Below are positions 8,187 through 18,218 of a stretch of DNA of 43,703 bases, in pieces. A model generated the notes under the pieces. The model made no database searches. It was not told the DNA's origin and was given only the letters and a program-made list of their open reading frames with translations. This DNA is from Candidatus Moraniibacteriota bacterium (GTDB taxonomy: Bacteria > Patescibacteriota > Minisyncoccia > Moranbacterales > UBA11712), in assembly GCA_026396255.1 (NCBI GenBank), contig JAPLXD010000013.1:1-43703 (forward strand), written 5' to 3'. Made by a program: the position numbers and the translations under genes. How positions within the stretch are numbered: position 1 is the first letter of the stretch; every line of letters starts with the position of its first letter.

Positions 8187-9805
8187 ATTGCACTCTTAAT
8201 AAACTCTTTGAAAAGTGGATGCGGATGAAGGGGTGAGGATTTGAATTCGGGGTGGAATTGGGTGCCGAGATGGAAGGGATGGGATTTTTTCGGCAGTTCG
8301 GCGATTTCCATCAGGCGGCCGTCGGGTGAGGTGCCGGAAAAAACGAGTCCCGCTTTTTCGAGCCGCGCGATATATTCCGGATTCACTTCCCAGCGATGGC
8401 GATGGCGTTCGGAGATGGACGGGGTTTTGTACGCGCCGAATGCGATAGTATTTTTCTTGAGTTTGGCGGGATAGGCTCCGAGCCGCATCGTCGCGCCATA
8501 GTTCTTGTCGGCGAGATTTTTTTTCTGCTCAGGCATAATGTCGATCACGGGATACTTGTTGTTGCGGTTTATCTCCGTGGTGTTCGCACCTTTCAATTTC
8601 AAAACATTCCGAGCATATTCAATGACGAGAAGCTGCATGCCGTAGCACAATCCGAAATACGGAATCTTGTTTTTGCGGCAAAACTCAATGGCTTTGAGCT
8701 TTCCTTCCACTCCCCGTTCTCCAAATCCGCCCGGCACAAGAATCCCCGCGTATTTTTTGAGCTCCCGGACTTTGGCCGGATTTTTTTCATATTCCTCGGC
8801 GTTCAGCCAGTCAATCTGGGGCTTTCGCTTGAAGGAATAGCAGGCGTGCTTCACGGCTTCGATGACGGAAATGTAGGCGTCAGACAAGACGAAATCACCC
8901 GTTCCGAAATATTTTCCCACAATGCCAATTTTGAGCGGTTTTTGGGAGTTTTTTATATTCTTCACCATGGCTTTCCATTTTATCAGATCCTTTTTTCTCG
9001 GCTTGAGTCCCAATTTTTCCATCAAGATTCCGCTCATATTGTCTTTTTCGAAGTTGACTGGCACTTCATAGACGGACTCGATATCCGGCGCGCTGATGAC
9101 GTCAATTTCGCGAAGATTGCAGTGGTCAGCCAACTTTTCTTTTCTTTTTTTGTCGAGAGCAATGGCGCTGCGGGCAATGATGATGTCCGGCTGGATCCCG
9201 GCGGCATTCAGAGACCGAACCGCATATTGGGTCGGCTTGGTTTTCATTTCTCCGACGGTCGAAGGGACGGGCAGAAAACTCACAAGGACGAAAAGAACAT
9301 CACCCTTGTTTTCAAGGCGCATCATCCGGCCGGCTTCCAAAAACAAGAGCCCTTGGTATTCGCCAAGCGTTCCGCCGATCTCCACAAGCATGATTTCGGC
9401 TTTCGCGCGTTTCTGGGCTTTTTTTATCCTCCGGATGATTTCCTTTGGGACATCCGGAACGACATCCACGCAGCGGCCGCCGTATCCCATGGCCCGTTCC
9501 CGGTCGATGATCGTCTTGTATACCATTCCGTTTGTCATATAGTTTTCCGCCGGCAAAGAAAAATTCATAAACCGTTCATAATTTCCCATATCCTGGTCCG
9601 TTTCCATCCCGCTATCCAAAACGAAAACCTCCCCGTGCTCGGTCGGATTCATTGTTCCCGCGTCAACGTTGAGATAGGGGTCGATTTTCATCGCCGAAAC
9701 GCGAAAACCCTTTGATTGGAGGATATTTCCAATCGAAGATGTGGCGATCCCTTTTCCGACGCCGCTCATCACTCCTCCTACGACGAAAATGTATTTTGGT
9801 TTCAT
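8180..9805 (-). CDS. pyrG: CTP synthase
   Basis: KYIFVVGGVMSGVGKGIATSSIGNIL, DPYLNVDAGTMNPTEHGEVFVL, GGTLGEYQ, glutaminase YFGLCYGMQLLVIEYARNV. Confidence 0.97.
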   Translation of the reverse strand: MKPKYIFVVGGVMSGVGKGIATSSIGNILQSKGFRVSAMKIDPYLNVDAGTMNPTEHGEVFVLDSGMETDQDMGNYERFMNFSLPAENYMTNGMVYKTIIDRERAMGYGGRCVDVVPDVPKEIIRRIKKAQKRAKAEIMLVEIGGTLGEYQGLLFLEAGRMMRLENKGDVLFVLVSFLPVPSTVGEMKTKPTQYAVRSLNAAGIQPDIIIARSAIALDKKRKEKLADHCNLREIDVISAPDIESVYEVPVNFEKDNMSGILMEKLGLKPRKKDLIKWKAMVKNIKNSQKPLKIGIVGKYFGTGDFVLSDAYISVIEAVKHACYSFKRKPQIDWLNAEEYEKNPAKVRELKKYAGILVPGGFGERGVEGKLKAIEFCRKNKIPYFGLCYGMQLLVIEYARNVLKLKGANTTEINRNNKYPVIDIMPEQKKNLADKNYGATMRLGAYPAKLKKNTIAFGAYKTPSISERHRHRWEVNPEYIARLEKAGLVFSGTSPDGRLMEIAELPKKSHPFHLGTQFHPEFKSSPLHPHPLFKEFIKSAIK

Positions 9806-9813
9806 GGATGCAG

Positions 9814-9889
9814 ACACGAATTCAACGAACGCGAGACGAATACAACTAAAATTTAGTTGTATTCGTGTTTATATTCGTTGTATTTGTGT
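9814..9889. repeat. Long imperfect inverted repeat in the pyrG leader
   Basis: Perfect core cgaatacaactaaa-a-tttagttgtattcg (9837-9865), extended by acacgaattcaacgaa / ttcgttgtatttgtgt arms. Confidence 0.85.
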
Positions 9890-9954
9890 TTTTTAAAGAA
9901 AATAGAGGTGAAAAGATATCACCCCTATCCTTGAATTATTAAAAATCTGATACA

Positions 9955-10401
9955 CTAGACTTCTTCCGGTACCAGGATCACTTTGATATTGGCTTCCAGT
10001 CCGTGATCAAGCTCCAGTTTCACGTCATAGTCGCCGACCTCTTTGATCGGTTCTTCCAGTTTCACGTTTTTCGGATCAATTTTCAAACCTTCGTCCGCAA
10101 AAGTTTTGGCAATTGTTTTTTCATTGACTGATCCGAAAAGCGTCCCGTCTTTTTCCTTGACCTTGATAAATAGTTCTCTTCCGTCAAGCTGCTCGGCAAT
10201 TTTTTGGACCTCTGCCAGCTCAATCTGGTCTGACTTTGTCTTCTTTTCTTTTTTCAATTCGACTTCCTGAACGGCTTGTTCCGTCGCCGGTTTGACAAAA
10301 TTTTGCGGAATCAGAAAATTCCGGGCATAGCCTTCGGCTACCTCTTTGATTTCTCCCTCCCTGCCGAGTTTTTCGACATCCTTGAGCAAGACTACTTTCA
10401 T
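9955..10401 (-). CDS. rplI: 50S ribosomal protein L9
   Basis: [40 protein letters not shown]. Confidence 0.97.
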   Translation of the reverse strand: MKVVLLKDVEKLGREGEIKEVAEGYARNFLIPQNFVKPATEQAVQEVELKKEKKTKSDQIELAEVQKIAEQLDGRELFIKVKEKDGTLFGSVNEKTIAKTFADEGLKIDPKNVKLEEPIKEVGDYDVKLELDHGLEANIKVILVPEEV

Positions 10402-10440
10402 ATCCTAATTATAATTTAATATTATTTTTGTGTCTATCCC

Positions 10441-11718
10441 CTACTTTATTTCTCCCCGGACGACCTCAAGCGCCTTGTCCATTTGCGGGTCGCGGTTGTT
10501 GTTGTAATCAGCGTCAGTGAGGTCGACATCAATGGTGGGATCGATGCCTTTTTCCATTATATAATCGCCGTTTGGAGTGAGCCAGCGGGCAATGGTGACG
10601 CGCAAATTCGATCCCCCGGAAAGCTTTTCAAGTTCCTGGACTGATCCCTTTCCGAATGTTTTTTTGCCGATTAGGGAAGTCCCCAGATCATCCCGCAATG
10701 CGCCGCCGGTGATTTCCGAGGCACTGGCGCTCCCGCTGTTCACGAGAACGGTCACGGGTATGCCGTTCAAAATATCGCCTCCGCGGGCATCGTATTCCTT
10801 TTTGCCTCCTCCGCGTTCCTCTTCGGAAACAACCACTTTTCCGGCCGGAATGAATTTTGAGGACACTTCAACCGCTGCCTCCAAATATCCCCCGGGATTG
10901 TTGCGCAGATCAAGGATGATGCCCTTGGCTTTTTGCGATACGACTTGGCTGGCAATTTGGTTCATTCCTGAAATAGTATCATCTCCAAATTCCGAAATCT
11001 TGATAACAGCGATGTTGTTGTCCTTCCATTCCAAGGTGACGCTTTTCACATTGATCTGATCGCGGGTGATTTTTACTTCGACCGGATTATTGCTTTTGTC
11101 GTGCAGAATCGTGAGAGAAATGTCCGTTCCTTTCGGTCCGCGAATTGTGCTTACGGCTTCGTCGATGGTCATATCGGTCGTGAGCTTGTCGCCGACTTTC
11201 AATATTTTGTCGCCCGCTTTGAGTCCGGCTTTTTCGGCGGGTGAACCAGCGAGCGGGGAAATAACGGTCAGAATATCGTTTTTCATCCCGATTTCCACGC
11301 CGATTCCCTCGAATGTTCCTCCAAGCTGTTGAGAAAATTGCTGGCTTTCCGCGGGATCCATGAAACTCGAAAATGGGTCGCCGATTGATTTCACCATCCC
11401 GGAAATTGCGCCATAGATCATTTTTTGATGGTCAATCTTTGTCGTGTCGACATACTTGTCATTGAGCAGGTTCCAGGCTTCCCAGAAAAGGCTGAAATCG
11501 ACGTTTTGAGGCTGATCTTTGCCGCTTCCTTTCGCCAGCAGGCTTTCAATGGTGTTTGAGCTGGCAGATTTTGAAGATAAATGCTTGTCATAAAAAGTGC
11601 CCGCGAAGAAACTGACACACACAAGTATGACAATAGCAAACGTTTTGAAATAACTTCGGATTTTTTTTGGCTTTTGGCTGCTGGTCTCTGGTTCCATATT
11701 GATAGGCTTTAAGTTCAA
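10441..11718 (-). CDS. ctp: C-terminal processing peptidase (S41 family) with PDZ domain
   Basis: GTFEGIGVEIGMKNDILTVISPLAGSPAEKAGLKAGDKIL; catalytic regions VNSGSASASEITGGALRD and GKKTFGKGSVQ. Confidence 0.95.
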   Translation of the reverse strand: MNLKPINMEPETSSQKPKKIRSYFKTFAIVILVCVSFFAGTFYDKHLSSKSASSNTIESLLAKGSGKDQPQNVDFSLFWEAWNLLNDKYVDTTKIDHQKMIYGAISGMVKSIGDPFSSFMDPAESQQFSQQLGGTFEGIGVEIGMKNDILTVISPLAGSPAEKAGLKAGDKILKVGDKLTTDMTIDEAVSTIRGPKGTDISLTILHDKSNNPVEVKITRDQINVKSVTLEWKDNNIAVIKISEFGDDTISGMNQIASQVVSQKAKGIILDLRNNPGGYLEAAVEVSSKFIPAGKVVVSEEERGGGKKEYDARGGDILNGIPVTVLVNSGSASASEITGGALRDDLGTSLIGKKTFGKGSVQELEKLSGGSNLRVTIARWLTPNGDYIMEKGIDPTIDVDLTDADYNNNRDPQMDKALEVVRGEIK

Positions 11719-11720
11719 AA

Positions 11721-12548
11721 TTAATTATTTTCGACATGCGGGTTTGGCTTTCCTCTATATTTCCAAAAATATTTCATTACACTCTGGATATGGTTTCTCG
11801 TTAGTCTATTGAATGCGGCTTTCAGGAGGCCTTGGCTGGCGGATCCCTTTCGATGATAGTGAAACATTTGCGCAAAAGGATAATACATAACCTTATACTT
11901 ATTTTCCCAAAACCGCCTGCACCAATCAACATCTTCAAAATACATAAAGAAAGTTCTGTCCATCAACCCAACTTTTCCAACAGCTTTTCTCGAAGTCATC
12001 ATTGCGGATCCCATAACCCAGTCCACGTCCATCGGCTTATCGTGATCTCTGCCTTTATACAAAAAATAATTTATTCTTTTTTGAGCAAATTTTAGTTTCC
12101 CTAAAAATGTTCTTCGATACAAAATTATCAACGGAGTATAAAATCTGAAGCAGGAAAATTGGAATTTGCCGTCAAAATTCAACAGCTTCGGACCAATGAT
12201 TCCAACCGTTGGGTTGTTTTTCAAATATTCAAGCAAAATATCCGCGGATTTGTTCTTTATTACGATATCATCGTTCAGAATAAGATAATAGCTCCCTTTT
12301 GCATGCTCAATTCCTTCGTTTACCAATCCCAAAAAACCGAGATTGTCCTTATGGGGAAAAAATCTAATCTCCGAAAAATCTTCGCGCATCATCATTTCCA
12401 AATCTTCCTCCGTGGAGCTGTCGAGGACTAAAATTTCATAATTGTCGCAAAGAACGTTTTTTTTGAGCGATTCGAGGCAAAGCCGCAGTACAGCCGGATT
12501 TTTGTAGCTGGTTATTATTATGGATAACTCCGGATTTCGGCTGTTCAT
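11721..12548 (-). CDS. Glycosyltransferase family 2 (rhamnosyltransferase-like)
   Basis: LSIIITSYKNPAVLRLCLESL, NDDIVI, MFYFEDVDWCRRFWENKYKVMYYP-type motifs. Confidence 0.92.
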   Translation of the reverse strand: MNSRNPELSIIITSYKNPAVLRLCLESLKKNVLCDNYEILVLDSSTEEDLEMMMREDFSEIRFFPHKDNLGFLGLVNEGIEHAKGSYYLILNDDIVIKNKSADILLEYLKNNPTVGIIGPKLLNFDGKFQFSCFRFYTPLIILYRRTFLGKLKFAQKRINYFLYKGRDHDKPMDVDWVMGSAMMTSRKAVGKVGLMDRTFFMYFEDVDWCRRFWENKYKVMYYPFAQMFHYHRKGSASQGLLKAAFNRLTRNHIQSVMKYFWKYRGKPNPHVENN

Positions 12549-12550
12549 TA

Positions 12551-13621
12551 TTATTGAAAAATATTTCGACAGGCTTCGCGGATCTTGTCATAGTTTCCGC
12601 CGGCGGGCAGCAATATATATGTTTTTCCGTCCGGCGTATCGGCTTTTGAGGCGTTAAGCAAACCTTCAGAAGACGTATCGAAAACTTTCTGTTTTATCTG
12701 GGGATCATGCAGATTGTTGGCCAAATCAAAAAACTTTTTCATTTCGGATGCGTCCATATCCGCCCGGACGTCATCTCCCAAGATATTCAAAATATTGTTC
12801 ACTTTTCCAAAGTCGGAAAGCGTTCCAATGCTCAGCATTTTGTCCTTGAGGGCGATCAAAACCTGTTGCTGGCGCTTAGCTCTTTCAAAATCGGACGAAG
12901 CGTAGCGTGCCCGGGTGAAGAAAAGCGCTTTTGATCCGTCAAGATGATTTTTTCCGGCCGGAAGGGAAAAATTGGCCGCTTCCTCGCCTTCAAACTGCTT
13001 CGGTTCGGAAAAAGGCTGGTCGAGATACACGTCTACGCCTCCCAGTTTGTCTATAAGCTCCGTAAAGCCCTTAAAATCAATTCTCACGACGTAGTGCATT
13101 TGAAGACCCGTCACATCGCTCACAACCTGCTTCATCATTTCCATACCTTTTCCGTCATCTTTTCCTTCGTATAGTGCATTGATGGCGTTTATTTTGCTTT
13201 GGCTGGAAGATCCCGGATCCTGGACATAGAGATCCCGAGGAACCGAAATGAGAGCCACCTTGTTTTCCTGCGGCCGGATAGCTGCCACCATGATCGAGTC
13301 AGCCAAAAGTCCTCCGCCCGGCATATTACTTCCGCGCATACCGAGGAGAAGGACGTTTATCTGTCCCTGGTTTTGTCCCTGCAGCTGGCCTGATGGGACG
13401 CCGGGGATGCTTTTCCAAAGGCTTGAAAAAAATCCATCTTTCGTTGAAATTTTGCTCAAAGTTGTTCCGGTCTTATACATTGCCCACCCGCCGGTTGCCG
13501 CTCCAAGAATCAAAATAACAAGCAAAACCTTAATCCAAATTTTCTGGTAGAATCTTTTTTTGCGGTTTGAACCGCTCGCTGATTTTGATCTTGAAAAAAT
13601 CCCCATAAATATTGAATACAA
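12551..13621 (-). CDS. LytR-CpsA-Psr (LCP) family protein
   Basis: INVLLLGMRGSNMPGGGLLADSIMVAAIRPQENKVALISVPRDLYV, LGGVDVYLD, KALFFTRARYASSDFERAKRQQQVL. Confidence 0.95.
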   Translation of the reverse strand: MYSIFMGIFSRSKSASGSNRKKRFYQKIWIKVLLVILILGAATGGWAMYKTGTTLSKISTKDGFFSSLWKSIPGVPSGQLQGQNQGQINVLLLGMRGSNMPGGGLLADSIMVAAIRPQENKVALISVPRDLYVQDPGSSSQSKINAINALYEGKDDGKGMEMMKQVVSDVTGLQMHYVVRIDFKGFTELIDKLGGVDVYLDQPFSEPKQFEGEEAANFSLPAGKNHLDGSKALFFTRARYASSDFERAKRQQQVLIALKDKMLSIGTLSDFGKVNNILNILGDDVRADMDASEMKKFFDLANNLHDPQIKQKVFDTSSEGLLNASKADTPDGKTYILLPAGGNYDKIREACRNIFQ

Positions 13622-13691
13622 ACAAAAAGAGGCGGATTGAAATCCTCAATGAGTATAGTATACCATTTTCCGATTGGCAATACAAAAAAAT

Positions 13692-14855
13692 TCAGCTCGC
13701 AAGACTGGAGTAAATCTTCAATATTTTTTCCGCGTTTTTTTGCCAGGTGTAAGTTTTGGCGACTTCAGTCCCCTTTTTGATCAAATTCTTTCGCAGATTT
13801 TCGTCTGACAAAATTTCTTGGATTTTTCGGGCGAATTCTTCGGATTTTTTCGGATCGCAAAATAGCGCTGCGTCCTTGCCGATCTCGCGAAGAACCGGAA
13901 TGTCAGAGCAGACAACCGGCGTCTCGGCGGCCATGGCTTCGATGATTGGAATTCCAAAGCCTTCGTATAGTGATGGAAAAACAAAGCAGCTTGCCAGTTT
14001 GAACAAAGCCGGCTTGTCTTCCTCGTCGATCCAGCCGGGGAAAATAATTTTGTCTTCGAGATGAAATTTTTCAATTGCCTCGTCGATTTTCGGATCAAAA
14101 TTACGCGCCTTGCGGTTTCCGGCGAGAATAAGAGGAGTATCCAAATCTCTCATTGCCTCAATCAAAACAGGAATATTTTTTCTCGGCTGAAGCGTGCCTA
14201 TATATAGTATGTATTTTGTATCTGGTATTTTGTATCTGGTATTGATTTTTTTGATTTCATCAGTAGAATATTTTTTGTTAAATCGGCTAAAGTCTACTCC
14301 ATTGTACGCGCAAGCAACTTTTTCCGGAGGAATTTTGTAAAATTCAACGATATTTTTTTTCTCACTTTCTGAGACAGCGATAATCTTGTTTGCCCTGCGA
14401 ATACTTCTCGGAATCAAATTTCTCAAAAAAAACAAATCGGATTTCCGGATATATTCAGGAAAATAATTGAAAGAAATATCGTGGATGGTCAAAACCAGTT
14501 TGATTTCCGCCTCTCCGGCGGATCGCCGATGAGGCGATTTCGGCAGCCAAAACGGCGCGATGTATTGCGTATGAAAAACATCAACGGTATTTTTTTTGAG
14601 ATAATGCGGGAGTGCCCACAAATTCCACCAAAAACGGTTGGGGCAGTTGATAAAAATAACTTTGAAATTGTCGGCTAGTTTCAATTTATCAATTTCGGTT
14701 TTTAGCTCTTGATTCTTTTGGGGGTCTCGGTCGGTGAAGAGAAAATATTCATTTTTGCTATCCATTTCCGCCAAGTTTTTCACCAAATTGAAAAACACCG
14801 CTTCATCGCCGGTTCTTTTTTTGCCGATCATTCGGATATCAATGCCGATTTTCAT
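13692..14855 (-). CDS. Glycosyltransferase family 4 (GT-B), with repeat-derived segments
   Basis: MKIGIDIRMIGKKRTGDEAVFFNLVKNL; YILYIGTLQPRKNIPVLIEAM; FPSLYEGFGIPIIEAMAAETPVVCSDIPVLREIGKDAALF. The upstream ORF extension is spurious. Confidence 0.93.
   Translation of the reverse strand: MKIGIDIRMIGKKRTGDEAVFFNLVKNLAEMDSKNEYFLFTDRDPQKNQELKTEIDKLKLADNFKVIFINCPNRFWWNLWALPHYLKKNTVDVFHTQYIAPFWLPKSPHRRSAGEAEIKLVLTIHDISFNYFPEYIRKSDLFFLRNLIPRSIRRANKIIAVSESEKKNIVEFYKIPPEKVACAYNGVDFSRFNKKYSTDEIKKINTRYKIPDTKYILYIGTLQPRKNIPVLIEAMRDLDTPLILAGNRKARNFDPKIDEAIEKFHLEDKIIFPGWIDEEDKPALFKLASCFVFPSLYEGFGIPIIEAMAAETPVVCSDIPVLREIGKDAALFCDPKKSEEFARKIQEILSDENLRKNLIKKGTEVAKTYTWQKNAEKILKIYSSLAS
14211..14238. repeat. 14-bp tandem direct repeat inside the GT4 gene, same family as 741-814
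   Basis: gtattttgtatctg x2; matches intergenic gtatttagtatctggtatttagtat with two A/T changes. Confidence 0.8.
14507..14537. repeat. Tandem-hairpin palindromic element inside the GT4 gene
   Basis: CCGCC-tctc-CGGCGG-A-TCGCCG-atg-AGGCGA; same architecture as 36606-36636. Confidence 0.85.
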
Positions 14856-14875
14856 AGTTTTTTCGCTCGCTTTCT

Positions 14876-16507
14876 TTATTGCTTTATATAAATAAAACTT
14901 ACAAGTATTCCTATTCCCAGCCAAAGCAGTCCCATCAGGAGTCCGGCGTTGAACAAATTTGGAATTATCAGCGCGAATATTCCAAGTGTCAGAAATATGT
15001 TGAGCGATTTTTCGAGATCGTCTCCCGCGACCGGGCAGCCGAAAAATTTGTTCAGTGGGCAGATCGGAGAAATTCTTCGGAAAGCATAAACAAATAAATA
15101 ACCGAAAATAACCACAAACGCAATCAATCCCAAAATCCCGCAACTCGCCCAGATTTGGAGAAAGATATTGCTTTCATTGAGTCCCGCTCCTCGCTCATCG
15201 GAGCCGAGCGACTGGGTGATTGTTCCAAATCCCACGCCGAGAAGCGGATGTTCGCGAATGATCTCAAAACTTTTTTTGTAGATTTGGCTGCGAGTCATCA
15301 CATTCGGATCTTTGCGGAAAATTTCAGTGACAACTTTTCCTTGCGATTTATACAACTCAATTTCTTCGAGGTTGATGAACTTGCAACTGTAGCTTGCCAA
15401 TTCGTCGGTGCTGGCGATTGTTGGCGGAATGTTCGAACTGCTGTCGCAGGCAACGGTGATCTTTTGCTCGTTGGTTGCGGCGGATCGAGCGCGGTCAAAT
15501 ATGTCGAATTTGGAAAGTTTTCCAAAATGAATCGCGGCGAGAGAGATCAAGGAAAGTAAAATAATTATCGTCAAATTATAGGCAAATTTTCGGAGCGTAA
15601 AGCTTGTTCTGATTTCGCTTTTTCTGTACAAACTGAAAACGAGCCAGAAGAAAATGACTGCGGCGGCGCCAATCCAGGCGGAACGGGAAAGCGTGAGGGT
15701 TAGCAAGGTTAAATTGAGAAATATCATTATATATAAGGCATATTTGGCTATTGTGGTCTTCGCTTTGGATAATGTCATCAAAAAGAGAATAGCCAGCGCG
15801 AAACACAAAAAAATTCCCAGCCAATCGGCTTCGGTGAAAGTGGAATTGGGACGGCCGAACATCACTTCAAGTGAACGCGCGCCGAATTTGTCGGCGAAGA
15901 CCTGCCAAAATCCATAGAATATCACGACCAAATTTGAGCCAATGAAAAAATACGCGGCCTCAATGAAATCTTTTCTATCACGCAAAAAATTGCGAGCGAT
16001 ATAATAAAGGACAGCAAAAGAAAATAAAATTAAATCAATTTTCAGGCTGATATTTTTATTTGGGGAATTTACGAGAGACAAAAAACTCAACGGCACGAGT
16101 AAAAAAATGAGCCAATCAAGCCAAGTTGGTTTCAGAAACTGGAAATTCAATCTTTTGACAAACCAAAGGATGATAACGGCGATGGCGAGAATCGCACCCG
16201 CAAACTGATACGGCCGCAATTGGATCGGCAAAAATCCCGAAGCGAAAATCACATTCTCGAGCGGCACGAGCGAAACGAAAAGCAAAAATATCCATCGCGG
16301 GCGGTACAACGCGACCAGAAGTGTGAGAATTGAAATGAAAACAAAATCCCCTGTTCCGAGAGGCAGCTTGCTCTTGTTTTGCAAAACAATCAGCGCCAAT
16401 CCCAGCAGCACGCTGAAAATCCAGAGGATGGAAACCTCCTTCTTGAGGATATTTTTTATATTTTCGAAAAAGTTTTCAAAACTATCCATGGTTTCTGAAA
16501 ATTTCAA
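14876..16507 (-). CDS. O-antigen ligase/polymerase-like membrane protein (Wzy/WaaL family)
   Basis: Multi-TM ORF with RSQIYKKSFEIIREHPLLGVGFGTITQSLG and SRSAWIGA motifs. Confidence 0.88.
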   Translation of the reverse strand: MKFSETMDSFENFFENIKNILKKEVSILWIFSVLLGLALIVLQNKSKLPLGTGDFVFISILTLLVALYRPRWIFLLFVSLVPLENVIFASGFLPIQLRPYQFAGAILAIAVIILWFVKRLNFQFLKPTWLDWLIFLLVPLSFLSLVNSPNKNISLKIDLILFSFAVLYYIARNFLRDRKDFIEAAYFFIGSNLVVIFYGFWQVFADKFGARSLEVMFGRPNSTFTEADWLGIFLCFALAILFLMTLSKAKTTIAKYALYIMIFLNLTLLTLTLSRSAWIGAAAVIFFWLVFSLYRKSEIRTSFTLRKFAYNLTIIILLSLISLAAIHFGKLSKFDIFDRARSAATNEQKITVACDSSSNIPPTIASTDELASYSCKFINLEEIELYKSQGKVVTEIFRKDPNVMTRSQIYKKSFEIIREHPLLGVGFGTITQSLGSDERGAGLNESNIFLQIWASCGILGLIAFVVIFGYLFVYAFRRISPICPLNKFFGCPVAGDDLEKSLNIFLTLGIFALIIPNLFNAGLLMGLLWLGIGILVSFIYIKQ

Positions 16508-17000
16508 TTGTCCTTTTTATTTCCTCATCAATGCCTTTTATGCAGTTATAATTTGCAAGCTCTTTCTCATTCACCCAGGCGAAATCTGAGAAATCATGAG
16601 GATTGGGCGTGACATCTCCGCTTTTGTACTTCGCCGCGAATTTGACGAGGATTACCGGGATTCCGTCGGGGCGGACGAAAGCGACGCTGTTGATATAGCA
16701 TAACTTATTTTCAATCTCGATTCCCGCTTCCTCCCGGGTTTCCCTCGCCACCAAATCTTCGACGGCGTTTTCAAAATCGATCACGTCGCCGTTCATCCGG
16801 GTCGGATGCGCGAGATCCATATCCTTCCATTCCAATTTCCCGCCGGGCATGGCGTATTTCCCTGGGTGGACTTTTTCCCGTTCGCTGCGCTTCAAGATCA
16901 AACATCTTCCGTCAGATTCGCGATAGACAACCACATTGGCAACAAAATAAAATAGTTTGTCTTTTTTCGCGTTGTCGATTGAAATTTCAGGCGCCGGCAT
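16482..17000 (-). CDS. Nudix hydrolase
   Basis: CLILKRSEREKVHPGKYAMPGGKLEW...VEDLVARETREEAGIEI Nudix helix; start chosen just after the upstream GT stop. Confidence 0.88.
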   Translation of the reverse strand: MPAPEISIDNAKKDKLFYFVANVVVYRESDGRCLILKRSEREKVHPGKYAMPGGKLEWKDMDLAHPTRMNGDVIDFENAVEDLVARETREEAGIEIENKLCYINSVAFVRPDGIPVILVKFAAKYKSGDVTPNPHDFSDFAWVNEKELANYNCIKGIDEEIKRTIEIFRNHG

Positions 17001-17001
17001 A

Positions 17002-18129
17002 TTATTTTTCAAAAAATTTTTCCACAAAACTTTTCCAACTGAATTTTTTGGCGCGTCCAACTCCCTTTTCGGCGAGTCGCAGACGCAATTTGTTGTTTCG
17101 CAAAACTTTTCCCATCACTCGGGCCATTTCGTCTGTGTCGTGCGGATTGAAATACAAGACCGCGTCGCCGCCGACCTCAGGCAGTGAGGAATTCTTGGAG
17201 ATGGCGGTTGGCGCGCCGCTGGCCATGGCTTCGAGTGGCATCAGGCCGAATCCTTCATATAGTGACGGCAAGACAAATAGTTCGCAATTTCGATACAGAG
17301 CCGGCAAATCTTTTTGCTTCACAAATCCGATCAGGCTCACTTTGTCAGCTATCCCCAATTTTTCTGCTTCTTTCTTTGCATCTGTGAACAATTTGCTGAA
17401 TTGAGATTTGGCTTCTCCTCCAAGCACCAACTTGATGTCGGAAACTTCATAGTTTTCCAAAAGCCTTGCAAATGCTTCCAAAAGTCCTGGAACATTTTTT
17501 CGAAAATCAAATCCGCCTATATAGAAAACATAGCGGCCGAAAATGCCATATTTTTCAATAATCTGGTTGTCTTTTTCGCTGGATGATTTTTCAAAAAATT
17601 CTTCCCCAATGCTTGGATAAGCCGTTTTTATTTTGCCGAGCGGGATATCCAGGAACTTGTGGATATCTTTTTTTGACCACTCGGAAACAGTGATGATTTC
17701 ATCCGCGTGTTGGATGGCTTTTTGCGTCAGGAAAAAATAGAATTTTTTTCGTGAATTGTCGAGATAGTCCGGGAATATTTTCGGAATCAGGTCATGGACA
17801 AGCATCTTATGCCGGATATTTTTCGGCAAGAAGGTCGGACATTGGTAGAGAGAAATGAGCATATCGCACTGATCCCGTTTGACATATTTGGGCAAAAGGA
17901 ATTTTTCCCACCAGATTTTTCTGATCAGGTCATCGCGTTTCCAGACTGGCAGAAATATCCGCTTGTGGAAATTTTTTGGCAGTTTGAAATCAATAGCATC
18001 CTCCAAATAAAAAAAGTATTCATTTTGGTCAGAATGATTTTTGACTATTTCAGAGATGAATCCCCTTGTCACTTGGCCGATCCCGGTGTCAGGTTTTCGC
18101 AAAAAAGAAGCATTTATCCCAATTCGCAT
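17002..18129 (-). CDS. Glycosyltransferase family 4
   Basis: MRIGINASFLRKPDTGIGQVTRGFI; YVFYIGGFDFRKNVPGLLEAF; FVLPSLYEGFGLMPLEAMASGAPTAISKNSSLPEVGGDAVLYFNP. Confidence 0.93.
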   Translation of the reverse strand: MRIGINASFLRKPDTGIGQVTRGFISEIVKNHSDQNEYFFYLEDAIDFKLPKNFHKRIFLPVWKRDDLIRKIWWEKFLLPKYVKRDQCDMLISLYQCPTFLPKNIRHKMLVHDLIPKIFPDYLDNSRKKFYFFLTQKAIQHADEIITVSEWSKKDIHKFLDIPLGKIKTAYPSIGEEFFEKSSSEKDNQIIEKYGIFGRYVFYIGGFDFRKNVPGLLEAFARLLENYEVSDIKLVLGGEAKSQFSKLFTDAKKEAEKLGIADKVSLIGFVKQKDLPALYRNCELFVLPSLYEGFGLMPLEAMASGAPTAISKNSSLPEVGGDAVLYFNPHDTDEMARVMGKVLRNNKLRLRLAEKGVGRAKKFSWKSFVEKFFEK

Positions 18130-18218
18130 ATTTGAATTCTACAACAAATGTTTGATTAAAACAAATTATTTTGCTAGTATATATCCAGTGTTTAAGCCTA
18201 AATAATATAGCCAATTTT

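Noticed and set aside
8396-9715. Long plus-strand ORF (439 aa) opposite pyrG
   Set aside because: Antisense shadow of a certain pyrG; no recognisable domain, biased composition.
14856-15143. N-terminal extension of the GT4 ORF (MRDFGIDCVCGYF...)
   Set aside because: Overlaps the Wzy-like gene in another frame; the real GT start MKIGIDIRM is at 14855.
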